NCBI GenBank assembly: GCA_947383275.1
Contig: CANDCW010000008.1
Coordinates: 1-56,166, forward strand
From: an uncultured Bacillota bacterium
GTDB lineage: Bacteria > Bacillota > Clostridia > Oscillospirales > Oscillospiraceae
Reading direction: 5' to 3'
DNA length: 56,166 nt
Position numbers and translations under genes: made by a program. Positions 24,519 to 32,616 of this stretch are shown in pieces; position 1 is the first letter of the stretch; the number at the start of each line of letters is the position of its first letter. Below the pieces are notes generated by a model. It made no database searches, was not told the DNA's origin, and was given only the letters and a program-made list of their open reading frames with translations.

Positions 24519-25118
24519 ATGATTGAACTAATCGGTTATTTGGGCTCCGCCTTGGTGGTGGTATCTATGCTTATGTCGTCCGTGGTCAAGCTGCGGGTCA
24601 TCAACACCATAGGCAGCGGAATTTTCGCGGCCTACGCCCTGATGATCCACTCCTATCCAACCGCTCTGATGAACATCTGCCTGGTGGGCATCAACATCTA
24701 CAATCTGCTGAAGCTGAGGCAGAAGGGCCCAAGCTACGATCTGGTGGACGCGGCGCAGCGGGACGGCCTTTTGCACTACCTGCTGGACTACTACCGGGAG
24801 GACATCCAAACATACTTCCCCGGCTTCCCCGGGGCCGGCGCGGCAGCGGACCGGGCGTATATCGTCTGCTGCAGCGGGAATCCGGCGGGCGTTCTGCTGG
24901 GAACAGAACGCGCCCCAGGGACCTTGCAAGTCACGCTGGACTACTCCACCCCCACCTACCGGGACTGTTCTATCGGGTCCTACTTGTATTCCAAGCTCCC
25001 GTCCAAAGGAATTGACACCCTGGTCTTTCCCGGGAACGGCTCTCAGGCCCACGCCGCCTACCTGGCCAAAATGGGCTTTCTTGAAGAAAACGGCGTTTAT
25101 ATGAAAAAACTGGGATAA
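24519..25118 (+). CDS. YgjV-like membrane protein with a C-terminal soluble domain
   Basis: 199 residues from ATG 24519; an in-frame ATG at 24495 would lie only 12 bases from the -10 box with no ribosome site, so the later start with GGGGG upstream is preferred. Residues 1-70 contain three membrane helices with the YgjV-type pattern (GYLGSALVVVSMLM; LRVINTIGSGIFAAYALMI; ALMNICLVGINIYNLL). Residues about 85-199 form a soluble domain with acetyltransferase-like features (YIVCCSGNPAGVLLGTE; FPGNGSQAHAAYLAKMGF). I infer a GNAT-like fold, but the acetyl-CoA loop is not clear. Function unknown. Confidence 0.7.
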   Translation: MIELIGYLGSALVVVSMLMSSVVKLRVINTIGSGIFAAYALMIHSYPTALMNICLVGINIYNLLKLRQKGPSYDLVDAAQRDGLLHYLLDYYREDIQTYFPGFPGAGAAADRAYIVCCSGNPAGVLLGTERAPGTLQVTLDYSTPTYRDCSIGSYLYSKLPSKGIDTLVFPGNGSQAHAAYLAKMGFLEENGVYMKKLG

Positions 25119-25178
25119 TCAACGGCCCCGCCCAACCGGGAGCGCACACGCTCCGCCAGGCGGGGCCGCTGGTTATCC
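25113..25178. terminator. Long dyad overlapping both convergent stop codons
   Basis: A 20-bp inverted repeat (25113-25132 with 25159-25178, two G-U positions) includes the stop codons of both the YgjV-like gene and the helicase. A smaller GGGAGCG-caca-CGCTCC hairpin lies in the loop. It can terminate both strands, although the T tracts are poor. Confidence 0.65.
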
Positions 25179-27377
25179 TGTGTTATGCCTCCAGCCTGGG
25201 GAGGGCCTGCGCTGCCTTCGGTAGCAGATATCGCACAGCCGTCCCTGGTGGTGCAGCGGCAGCGCCTTGCCGCACCGGGCGCAGAAACGGATGTTGTTCC
25301 TCAGCCGGTGGAGCAAAATCTCATTGATCTCATCGGCCACCCGCTCCCGGCTGTCGTAAAGCCTGTCCTCGTCCACAGAGCAGCCGAACGCCCTGGCAAA
25401 GGAAAAATAGAGGTCCAGTTTTTTGTAGTACAGCTCCAACTCGGGCAGGGTGGGCTCCTCCCCTGGCAGGCCAGGCTGCTCCACCGCCTCCCCCTGCTGC
25501 CAGCGGCGCATCAGCTGAAAGAACAGCTCCCGCAGGGCGTCCTCCCGTTCGTCAAAGGGGATGTTGGCCGCCCGCAGCTCCTGCTCCCGGGTGAGCACAA
25601 AGCCCATCTCCCGCAGTTTGGAGATGATGGTGATATACCGTGAGACGTCCAGCTTGCGGTAGGGCTCCACGGTAGGCATCTGGTTCCACTGGGTGAGGAC
25701 CTCCAGCAGATCGAAATCCACCTGGAGCACCAGGTCGGAAAATCCCGCCACGGCGTACTGAAGCGGCGGGACTACCGCCTCCAGCCCCGCCCGGATGGCA
25801 GGCAGGTTCTGCGTCGCCCCCACGTAGCCCCGGTTGTACATCCCAAACCGGCCGGCCCGGCCGGCAATCTGTTTGATCTCCTCCGCCTTCAGCTCCCGGC
25901 GTTCCACACCGTCAAACTTTTCTGTCTCCATGAAAATAATCCGCCGTATGGGCAGGTTCAACCCCATGCCGATGGCGTCGGTAGACACAATATACTCCAT
26001 CTTCCCCTCCAGGAAGCCCTCCATCTGCTTGCGCCGGGTGGAGTAGGGCAGGGCGCCGTAGATAATGGCCGGTTCCTTGCCGCTCTGGCGCAGGTCCTCC
26101 GCCACGCTGAGCACCCCCACCTTGGAAAAGGTGATGAGGGCGTCCCCTGGCCGGACCCGCTGGTAATCCACAGTGTGGGACATGCAGATCAGCGGCGTAG
26201 TCCGCTGGTGGACCTCCACCTCCACGCTGTCGCCGCAGCTGTCGATGAGGCGCAGCAGCAGCTCCTTGGCCTCCGGCGCGGCGCACAGGTGGACCTCCGG
26301 AGCAAGCACGCCCAGGATTGCCCGGGTCCAAGCATAACCCCGCTGTCCGTCGGCAATCATCTGGCACTCATCGATGACCGCCACCTCATAGCGCCGCTTC
26401 AGGTCAAGCTTCTCGGCAGTGGCAGCCGTATGGGTGTCCCCCTCCCGGAAATCCTCCTCCTCTCCGGTGGACAAGCTGCACGCCACTCCGGCGTCCAGCA
26501 GCGTCTCCTGGGCCTCCAGGGCCAGCAAACGCAGCGGCGCAAGATAGATTCCCGTCTTTGCCCGCTGCAAGCGCTGAAAGCCCGCGTAGGTCTTTCCCGT
26601 ATTGGTACCCCCCAGATGAAGCACGAAACGGCGGCGCATGGCCCGGGCTTCCGGGTACTCATCCTTGGGATTCAGCGCGATCAGCAGCGATAAACTGGTG
26701 CGGATGGCCTGGGGGACATACCACACCGACCACACCGTCGCCAGCCCCTCCCGGCACAGCTGAGCCGCGGGGAACCCCTTCATCCGCAGCATACCCTCCA
26801 CATCGGCCTCAGGCTGGGCCGCTGTAAAGTCCTCAATCACCTGCTTGGCCGCAGCAAACAGTACATAGGGATATCGGGCACGGACCTCTACCGCCAGGGA
26901 ATGGCCGTCACATTCACTCAGCCAGGTTCCCGTCCGCAGGAAGTTCCGCAGCACCTCGGGCAGGCGGGTGCTGTCACATCTGCGCTCCAGGGCCAGAAAT
27001 TCCCGGAGCCAGGCTGTGACCTGAGCCGGCCGGACCCCCTTGGCCTTTGCTGCGGAGGATAGGCGGAGCAGCAGCCCGTCGTGGTAGTGCTTTGCCAGCA
27101 GCCAGGCTGGGGAATCGTCCTTTTCCGCCTCATTCCACGCCTGGGCAAGGGCTGCGCCTGAACGCAGGGCCCCTCTGGCGTGTTTGGTCATCCTCTGGGC
27201 AAATCGGGGGCTGTCTTCCGCCGCGCGCACGTCGTCTTTGCTCCACATCCGGACAGAACGGCCGTTTAGCGGGACAATCCTGGGCTGCGGCAAGAGTTCC
27301 CGGGCAAGCTCCTTGCTCCACCCACGCCGGTACAGCGCCGCCGCGGTCCAATACCTCCCCAGCTTGTGTCCGGACAC
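25173..27377 (-). CDS. Suv3-like DEAD/H RNA helicase with C-terminal zinc ribbon
   Basis: 734 residues starting at GTG with AGAGGGGG upstream. An N-terminal helical region (1-240) precedes the helicase core: Walker A as HLGGTNTGKTYAGF near 258, motif Ia YLAPLRLLALE, Walker B as VIDECQMI (D-E-C-Q instead of DEAD), TFSKVGVLSV, VSTDAIGMGLNLP and motif VI QIAGRAGRFG. This pattern fits the Suv3 family, whose mitochondrial members unwind RNA for the degradosome. The last 45 residues carry a four-cysteine zinc ribbon (CARCGK … CDIC). There is a near-consensus promoter, and it appears monocistronic. A role in RNA turnover is inferred; no nuclease gene is adjacent. Confidence 0.85.
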   Translation of the reverse strand: MSGHKLGRYWTAAALYRRGWSKELARELLPQPRIVPLNGRSVRMWSKDDVRAAEDSPRFAQRMTKHARGALRSGAALAQAWNEAEKDDSPAWLLAKHYHDGLLLRLSSAAKAKGVRPAQVTAWLREFLALERRCDSTRLPEVLRNFLRTGTWLSECDGHSLAVEVRARYPYVLFAAAKQVIEDFTAAQPEADVEGMLRMKGFPAAQLCREGLATVWSVWYVPQAIRTSLSLLIALNPKDEYPEARAMRRRFVLHLGGTNTGKTYAGFQRLQRAKTGIYLAPLRLLALEAQETLLDAGVACSLSTGEEEDFREGDTHTAATAEKLDLKRRYEVAVIDECQMIADGQRGYAWTRAILGVLAPEVHLCAAPEAKELLLRLIDSCGDSVEVEVHQRTTPLICMSHTVDYQRVRPGDALITFSKVGVLSVAEDLRQSGKEPAIIYGALPYSTRRKQMEGFLEGKMEYIVSTDAIGMGLNLPIRRIIFMETEKFDGVERRELKAEEIKQIAGRAGRFGMYNRGYVGATQNLPAIRAGLEAVVPPLQYAVAGFSDLVLQVDFDLLEVLTQWNQMPTVEPYRKLDVSRYITIISKLREMGFVLTREQELRAANIPFDEREDALRELFFQLMRRWQQGEAVEQPGLPGEEPTLPELELYYKKLDLYFSFARAFGCSVDEDRLYDSRERVADEINEILLHRLRNNIRFCARCGKALPLHHQGRLCDICYRRQRRPSPGWRHNTG

Positions 27378-27411
27378 AGCGTTTTCCCCCTCTCGTCAAT
27401 CGTACCATAAT

Positions 27412-27440
27412 AGTATAGCCCAGAACCGCGAAATCTTCAA
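27412..27440 (-). promoter_or_regulatory. Promoter of the Suv3-like helicase gene
   Basis: Minus strand TTGAAG (27440-27435), 17-bp spacer, TATACT (27417-27412). Confidence 0.75.
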
Positions 27441-27451
27441 CGGAATATTTT

Positions 27452-27487
27452 AAGGGGAGGCACACGGCAGCGTGCGCCTCCCCCCTT
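27452..27487 (-). terminator. Terminator after the GH13 gene
   Basis: A hairpin of about 14 bp (AAGGGGAGGC-CACG … CGTG-GCCTCCCC) read from the minus strand, followed by TTAAAATATT. It separates the GH13 gene from the helicase promoter. Confidence 0.75.
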
Positions 27488-27510
27488 CTTTCCCGCGCGG
27501 GCAGATCCCA

Positions 27511-29361
27511 TCAATCCGCCGCCCCGTCCCGCAGCAGCCAGGCAAAACCGTTGGGCCACAGTTCGATATCGCGGATGCTGTCATATTTTGTACCGTACAT
27601 CAGCTCGGTATAGCCGCCCTCCCGGTCCGCGCCGGCGTGGACAAACTCCCCACTGAAGTTGAACAGGCAGACCAACTCCCGGCCTCCGGAGCGGCGGCAT
27701 AGGGCCAGGACGCGGCTGTCGCCGCTGTCCATTACCTGCACATCGGCCCCGGCGTCGAAGCAGGGCTCCTCCGCGCGGATGGACTCCAGGCGGCGCAGGC
27801 CCTGGAACAGCTTGCCCTGATAAGCGTCCGCATCCGTCCGGAGCTCCGCCAGCCCCCACTGGAAGGCGCCCCGGTGGAGGTAACGGCTGTCCTCCCGCTT
27901 ATCCGGGTCGTCATGGTAGGTGTAGTCGTTAAGCTGGCCCACCTCATCGCCGCTGTAAATCACCGGAATGCCGCTCTGCGACAGCATCCAGGCGTGGAGG
28001 GTCAGATCACAGGCCGCGGCCCGCTCCAGCTTAAATGGATCGCCCTCAAAGGCGGCCGCCTCAAGCCCGCACAGGGAGGCGGTCGTTCCGCACAGCCGCG
28101 CGTCTCCCAGGCGGGGATCATCGTTGTACAGTTCCCCCCGGGCATTGTTCCCCGAAAATTTTCCGGTAAACCAGTCGTTCAAATACCGCTTGTGGGCCAC
28201 CTCATTCCAACCGAAACGCTCGCCCAGCCAGGGGTAGTCCAGCCCCCAGCCGATATCGTCATGGCAGCGCAGATAGTTGAGGAACAGAAAATCCTTGGGC
28301 AGGGAGCAGACAGCCTCCATCTGCCGTTTGAGCAAAGATGCGTCTCCAGTGGCCAGAGTGTGCCAGGTGGTGGCCATTGTAGTCACATTGTAGAGCATAT
28401 GGCACTCGGGCTTTTCCGGCGTGCCAAAGTAGGGCGCCACCTTGGCCGGTTCCATCACCACCTCCCCCAGCAGCAGGACGCTGGGACAGACCACTTCACA
28501 CACCATGCGCAGCATCCGGGCCAGGGTGTGGACCTGAGGCAGATTGCGGCAGTTGGTGCCCAACTCTTTCCAGATGTAAGGAATGGCATCCAGGCGGATG
28601 ACGTCGATGCCCCGGTTCGCCAAAAAGAGGAGGTTTTCTGTCATGTCGTTGAAGACAGTGGGGTTGGCGTAGTTCAGGTCCCACTGGTAGGGGTAGAAAT
28701 TGGTCATGACAATTTGGCCATCCTCCAGCTGGGTAAAGCTGCCGGGCGCGGTTGTAGGAAACACTTGGGGGACCGTTTTTTCAAACTCCCGGGGGATATC
28801 CCAGCTGTCGTAAAAGAAGTAGCGCTCCCGGTAGCCCGGCTCCCCGGCCCGAGCTTTTCGGGCCCACTCGTGGTCCTCGCTGGTGTGGTTCATCACAAAG
28901 TCCAGGCAGACACTCACCTTTTTCCGGCGGCAGGCGTCGGCCAGTTTCTCCAGGTCCTCCATGGTGCCCAGCCTGGGCTGAACGGCACGAAAGTCGGACA
29001 CAGCGTAGCCGCCGTCGCTACGGCCCTTCGGGGACTCCAGCAGGGGCATGAGGTGGAGATAATTCACCCCACACTCCCGGAGGTAGGGCAGTTTCCCCTC
29101 CACCCCCTTCAAGTCCCCGGCGAAGGCATCCACATAGAGCATCATTCCCAACAGGTCCCGGCGGCGGTACCAGTTGGGATCGGCCTCCCGCGCGGCGTCC
29201 TGATCCCGGAGCGGCTTCTTCCGCTCTCCCCAGCAGCGCTCCAACATCTCCAAAAAATAGCCAAACGCCTGTTCGTCACAATAGAGCTCATGATACAGCC
29301 ACTTCAGTTCATCATAGTGCCGCTCCAGCCGGCGGCTGAAAACGGAATTTTTTCTCGCCAT
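27511..29361 (-). CDS. GH13 amylosucrase-like glycosidase/glucosyltransferase
   Basis: 616 residues, no signal peptide, so cytosolic. The (beta/alpha)8 barrel catalytic set is present: nucleophile D258 (GIDVIRLDAIPYIWK), acid/base E300 (VLLLGEVV) and D368 (NYLRCHDDIGW). The W-K-E-L-G-T after the nucleophile, the RCHDDIGW block and an N-terminal roughly 70-residue helical domain resemble the amylosucrase subfamily (GH13_4), which splits sucrose and transfers glucose to alpha-glucan or water. Nothing else for sucrose use is adjacent, so the substrate remains open between sucrose and a related glucoside. It sits downstream of the MATE gene with its own promoter. Confidence 0.85.
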   Translation of the reverse strand: MARKNSVFSRRLERHYDELKWLYHELYCDEQAFGYFLEMLERCWGERKKPLRDQDAAREADPNWYRRRDLLGMMLYVDAFAGDLKGVEGKLPYLRECGVNYLHLMPLLESPKGRSDGGYAVSDFRAVQPRLGTMEDLEKLADACRRKKVSVCLDFVMNHTSEDHEWARKARAGEPGYRERYFFYDSWDIPREFEKTVPQVFPTTAPGSFTQLEDGQIVMTNFYPYQWDLNYANPTVFNDMTENLLFLANRGIDVIRLDAIPYIWKELGTNCRNLPQVHTLARMLRMVCEVVCPSVLLLGEVVMEPAKVAPYFGTPEKPECHMLYNVTTMATTWHTLATGDASLLKRQMEAVCSLPKDFLFLNYLRCHDDIGWGLDYPWLGERFGWNEVAHKRYLNDWFTGKFSGNNARGELYNDDPRLGDARLCGTTASLCGLEAAAFEGDPFKLERAAACDLTLHAWMLSQSGIPVIYSGDEVGQLNDYTYHDDPDKREDSRYLHRGAFQWGLAELRTDADAYQGKLFQGLRRLESIRAEEPCFDAGADVQVMDSGDSRVLALCRRSGGRELVCLFNFSGEFVHAGADREGGYTELMYGTKYDSIRDIELWPNGFAWLLRDGAAD

Positions 29362-29411
29362 CTCGTTTTCCTCCCATATTTTGAATCACATGTGGATTAA
29401 GAGCCTTTTGT

Positions 29412-29441
29412 ACTATACCACAAGCTCCAACCGCTGTGCAA
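29412..29441 (-). promoter_or_regulatory. Promoter of the GH13 gene
   Basis: Minus strand TTGCAC (29441-29436), 18-bp spacer, TATAGT (29417-29412), about 50 bases before the start codon. Confidence 0.6.
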
Positions 29442-29498
29442 GAGCCAGATCCGGCGGCAAATCCGAAATTCGGTGCAGGAGGGCAAGCGCCCCTCGCC

Positions 29499-30830
29499 TC
29501 AGGACAGCCGTCTCAAATCCCGGGCAACCAAAACGCTCCAAAATGCGACCACCCCGATCCAGCCCAGGCCGGTAGCCAGCGCTACGGCCGGCAGCCCCAC
29601 AAGGGGCGCCAGGAGAAAAGACAGCACCACCCTCAGCGAGATATGCCCCGTTGCGCCAATCACCGGTACGTTTACCCGGCCCCGTCCCCGGAAATAACCC
29701 GCCAGACCGCTGCCCAGAAAATTAAACAGGTAGAAACAGGCCACCAGCCGCAAATAGTCCATCGCAGGGCCCAGGCCGGACTCATTGCCTGCGGGCAGTA
29801 CCAGCCGCAGGCATGGCTCCGCCCCCAGAATCATTACTAGAGACATAAACACGCCAAAGGACAGCAGCAGTTTCTGCCCCTGGAAAAAGCCGTCCCGGAC
29901 CCGCCGGTCCTCCCCCGCCCCAGTGTTCTGCCCCACGAAGACAGCCATCGCCGCGGAGCCGCTGTCGCCAAAGGAGTTGGCAAAGCCTTCCACGCGGGTG
30001 GCGGCGGTAAACGCGATGATAGCGTCCTCCCCCAGAGAATTCACCGTCCCCTGAACCAGCAGCTTTCCGATATACAAGCTGCACATGTGGAGCGCTGTCA
30101 CAAAGCTGAAATGAGCGGTGCGCTTCAGCAGCGGCAGGTCTAAAACCATATCCGCCCGGCGGAACATCAGTTCCGGGAAGCGCAGGCGCAGATAAACCGC
30201 GCATAGTCCGGCCGCCAGCGTCTGGGCCAGCACGGTGGCCAGCGCGGCCCCCCTCACGCCCATAGACAGGCCGGCCACCAGCCCCAGATCCAAAGCTAGA
30301 TTGACTCCCATGGCCAGCGCCAGGAAACACAGGGACGCTCCGGTGCTGCCCGCCGCCCGCAGCATGCTGGAGGTCAGTAGGTAGGCAAACGCAGCGGGGA
30401 ACCCCAGAAAGATGATGCGCAGATAGTCCCTGGCGTAGCCGGCCACACTGGCCGGCGTCTGGAGAACGGCCAGCAGGCCCGGCAGCGCCAGCAGGCCCAA
30501 CACCGTAAGCATCACTGACGCCCCCGCGCCAAACACTCCGGACAGATAGAAATCCCGGCGGAAGGTCTTGCCGTCCTCCGCCCCATAGAACTGGGACAGC
30601 AGCGCCCCCACTCCATCGCAGCCTCCGCTGATGAGGAACAAAAATAGGTTCATCACAGAACCGGCCACCCCTACTGCGCCAAAGGCGCTGTCTCCCACAA
30701 AACGGCCCACGATTACCGCATCCACCGCATTGTAGAGCTGCTGCAAAATATTGCCCACCAGCAGCGGAGCGGACAGCGCAATCAGCTGCCGGCCGGTTGG
30801 ACCCCTGGTCAGATGACGCATATCGGTCAT
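29499..30830 (-). CDS. MATE-family multidrug/metabolite exporter
   Basis: 443 residues, about 12 membrane helices in two homologous halves. The N-terminal signature GRQLIALSAPLLVGNILQQL…YNAVDAVIVGRFVG matches the DinF/NorM type found in Clostridia. Halves begin near residues 15 and 235. These proteins export organic cations or metabolites in exchange for sodium or protons. AGGGAGGAG lies just before the ATG and a promoter with a 17-bp spacer lies upstream. Substrate unknown; no regulator is adjacent. Confidence 0.9.
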   Translation of the reverse strand: MTDMRHLTRGPTGRQLIALSAPLLVGNILQQLYNAVDAVIVGRFVGDSAFGAVGVAGSVMNLFLFLISGGCDGVGALLSQFYGAEDGKTFRRDFYLSGVFGAGASVMLTVLGLLALPGLLAVLQTPASVAGYARDYLRIIFLGFPAAFAYLLTSSMLRAAGSTGASLCFLALAMGVNLALDLGLVAGLSMGVRGAALATVLAQTLAAGLCAVYLRLRFPELMFRRADMVLDLPLLKRTAHFSFVTALHMCSLYIGKLLVQGTVNSLGEDAIIAFTAATRVEGFANSFGDSGSAAMAVFVGQNTGAGEDRRVRDGFFQGQKLLLSFGVFMSLVMILGAEPCLRLVLPAGNESGLGPAMDYLRLVACFYLFNFLGSGLAGYFRGRGRVNVPVIGATGHISLRVVLSFLLAPLVGLPAVALATGLGWIGVVAFWSVLVARDLRRLS

Positions 30831-30859
30831 GGTATCTCCTCCCTTGATCTGTCGTTATC

Positions 30860-30888
30860 AGTATACCGGCAGGAGATTCCGATGTAAA
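30860..30888 (-). promoter_or_regulatory. Promoter of the MATE gene
   Basis: Minus strand TTTACA (30888-30883), 17-bp spacer, TATACT (30865-30860). Confidence 0.75.
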
Positions 30889-31008
30889 ATGCTTTTTTCT
30901 TGCTTAAAAAATAATCTTTCTATTATATAAAATTCCTTTTTCCGCAAGACTCATCTAACCTGTGGAAGAATCCCCTTCTTCCTCCGCAACCTTTGTTGGT
31001 ATTTCCCC

Positions 31009-31037
31009 TTGCGCGCCGTCTCCGCCTGTGCTATACT
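31009..31037 (+). promoter_or_regulatory. Promoter of the ParB/Srx-phosphoesterase operon
   Basis: TTGCGC (31009-31014), 17-bp spacer, TATACT (31032-31037), 40 bases before the first start codon. Confidence 0.75.
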
Positions 31038-31076
31038 GCAAAACTGAATATTCTTCGGCTGCAAGGAGGTATTTCC

Positions 31077-31904
31077 ATGTATATGGAGGACTATCGCAAA
31101 GCCCGGCAGATGGGCCTGAAAGAGGCCAAGCGCTTTCAGAGCCGGGGCGGCTCGCCATATCTGCCCGTTCTGGACGAAATTTTAGCTGTGGAGTCCACCA
31201 GCGGTGAGGTTGACCTGGGGCTGGTGGAGATTCCCATCGAGCTCATTGTGGGCACCCGTTCCACAGGGCGCAGCCAAGCCTTCTCCCACTCCTTTCTTCC
31301 CCTAATGGATGAGGAATCGGAATTCTGCCACAAGTGGGTATCCTTATGCAAGGCCCACATGGATTCCGGCATCACGGATCCCATTAAGGTTTACGAGTAT
31401 ATGCACACGTTCTATGTGGTGGAGGGACACAAACGGGTCAGCGTCCTGCGGTGGTTTGGCGCGGTGAGCATTCCCGCCGAGGTCACCCGCGTCCTCCCCG
31501 CCCGGGACGGCTCCAAAGCCAGCATCATTTACTACGAATTTGTGGACTTCTATCAGCTGACTAAAATCAACTACCTGTGGTTTAGCGGCACAGGCAGGTT
31601 TGCCCGCCTTCAGGCCGCAGTGGGAAAGGCTCCGGACGAGGTCTGGACTGACGATGAGCGCCGGAAATTCTTCAGCTTCTATACCCGCTTCTCCGCCCTC
31701 TACGGCGACAAGGATACCAAGGAGCTGTCCACACGCCTCACCGTGGCTGACGCCATGCTGCTCTATCTGGAGTTCTTCGGCTACGATCAGGTGAAAAACT
31801 TCTCCCAGACCGAGTTGAAGGACGGCTTCCTCCAGCTTCACAAGGCATTTTCCGTGAAAAAGCCCCAGGGTCTCAACCCGCTGAAAGGATTGCTGAATCG
31901 ATGA
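31077..31904 (+). CDS. ParB/sulfiredoxin-fold domain protein
   Basis: 275 residues from ATG 31077, set by AAGGAGG. The first half looks like a ParB N-terminal/Srx fold: a strand-rich VDLGLVEIPIELIVGTRSTG (about 45-64), then FYVVEGHKRVSVLRWFGA (about 112-129) in which G117-x-x-R120 matches the G-x-x-R nucleotide-contact motif of ParB (CTPase) and Srx (ATPase) proteins. The C-terminal half is helical and unrecognised. There is no HTH typical of a true chromosome-segregation ParB and no parA nearby. The stop overlaps the start of a metallophosphoesterase gene (ATGA). The pair may form a nucleotide-dependent regulatory or repair unit; this is inference. Confidence 0.7.
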   Translation: MYMEDYRKARQMGLKEAKRFQSRGGSPYLPVLDEILAVESTSGEVDLGLVEIPIELIVGTRSTGRSQAFSHSFLPLMDEESEFCHKWVSLCKAHMDSGITDPIKVYEYMHTFYVVEGHKRVSVLRWFGAVSIPAEVTRVLPARDGSKASIIYYEFVDFYQLTKINYLWFSGTGRFARLQAAVGKAPDEVWTDDERRKFFSFYTRFSALYGDKDTKELSTRLTVADAMLLYLEFFGYDQVKNFSQTELKDGFLQLHKAFSVKKPQGLNPLKGLLNR

Positions 31905-32494
31905 AGATTTTGGCGTTGTCCGACCACGAATGCCCCTGGCTGTGGGACTATCTGGACCGGCGCCGCCTGGAGGGAATCGACCTGATTCTCTCCTGCGGCG
32001 ACTTGGACCCCCGTTACCTGTCCTTCGTCGTCACCTTCGCCCACGCGCCGGTACTCTACGTCCACGGCAACCACGACGACCGGTATGCTACAATCCCTCC
32101 AGAGGGATGTATCTGTGTGGAGGACAAGCTCTACACCTACCAGGGCGTCCGCATCTTGGGCCTAGGAGGCTGCATGCGCTACAAGCCTCAGGGAGATCAC
32201 CAGTATACGCAGCGGCAGATGGGCCGCCGGGTCCTGCGCCGCAGGCTGGAGCTTATGCGCAAGGGCGGGTTTGATATCCTGCTCGCCCATGCGCCTGCCC
32301 TGGGGCTCAACGATGGAGAGGATCTGTGCCACACTGGCTTCGAAGCCTTCAACAGCCTAATGGACCAATACAAGCCCCGTTACTTTGTCCACGGACACGT
32401 TCACATGAGCTACGGCCAGGAATTTCCACGGCTCAGCTCTTACGGTGAAACTCAGGTCATCAACGCCTACGAAAGCTATGTCTTCGATTATTAA
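31901..32494 (+). CDS. Calcineurin-like metallophosphoesterase with altered first motif
   Basis: 197 residues. Motifs are GDLDPRY (D34), GNHDD (56-60), an AHAP histidine near 130 and a HGHVH near 162, together the binuclear-metal set of the family. The first motif, normally D-x-H, reads S-D-H-E (D8, H9, E10), so the histidine ligand is shifted or replaced by Glu. The enzyme should hydrolyse a phosphoester, nucleotide or phosphodiester in the cytosol. It is translationally coupled to the ParB/Srx-fold gene, suggesting that the two proteins act together. Substrate unknown. Length is normal for short YfcE-type phosphoesterases. Confidence 0.82.
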   Translation: MKILALSDHECPWLWDYLDRRRLEGIDLILSCGDLDPRYLSFVVTFAHAPVLYVHGNHDDRYATIPPEGCICVEDKLYTYQGVRILGLGGCMRYKPQGDHQYTQRQMGRRVLRRRLELMRKGGFDILLAHAPALGLNDGEDLCHTGFEAFNSLMDQYKPRYFVHGHVHMSYGQEFPRLSSYGETQVINAYESYVFDY

Positions 32495-32535
32495 AAAACG
32501 GAACCGGCCTTGGCCGCTTTCAATAAGGAAGTTAA

Positions 32536-32575
32536 CACCCGCTGAAAACAGTTGCTTTTCAGCGGGTGCCGCTTT
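32536..32575 (+). terminator. Terminator after the phosphoesterase gene
   Basis: A perfect 13-bp stem (CACCCGCTGAAAA / TTTTCAGCGGGTG) with a 7-base loop, followed by CCGCTTTAT. Confidence 0.8.
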
Positions 32576-32616
32576 ATAATGAGCTTACCGGCAAATCTCT
32601 TTTTGGAGGAATTTAT

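Noticed and set aside
31077..31904. Chromosome-partitioning ParB
   Set aside because: There is no parA, no parS-like repeats and no obvious helix-turn-helix; only the ParB/Srx-like fold segment is seen.
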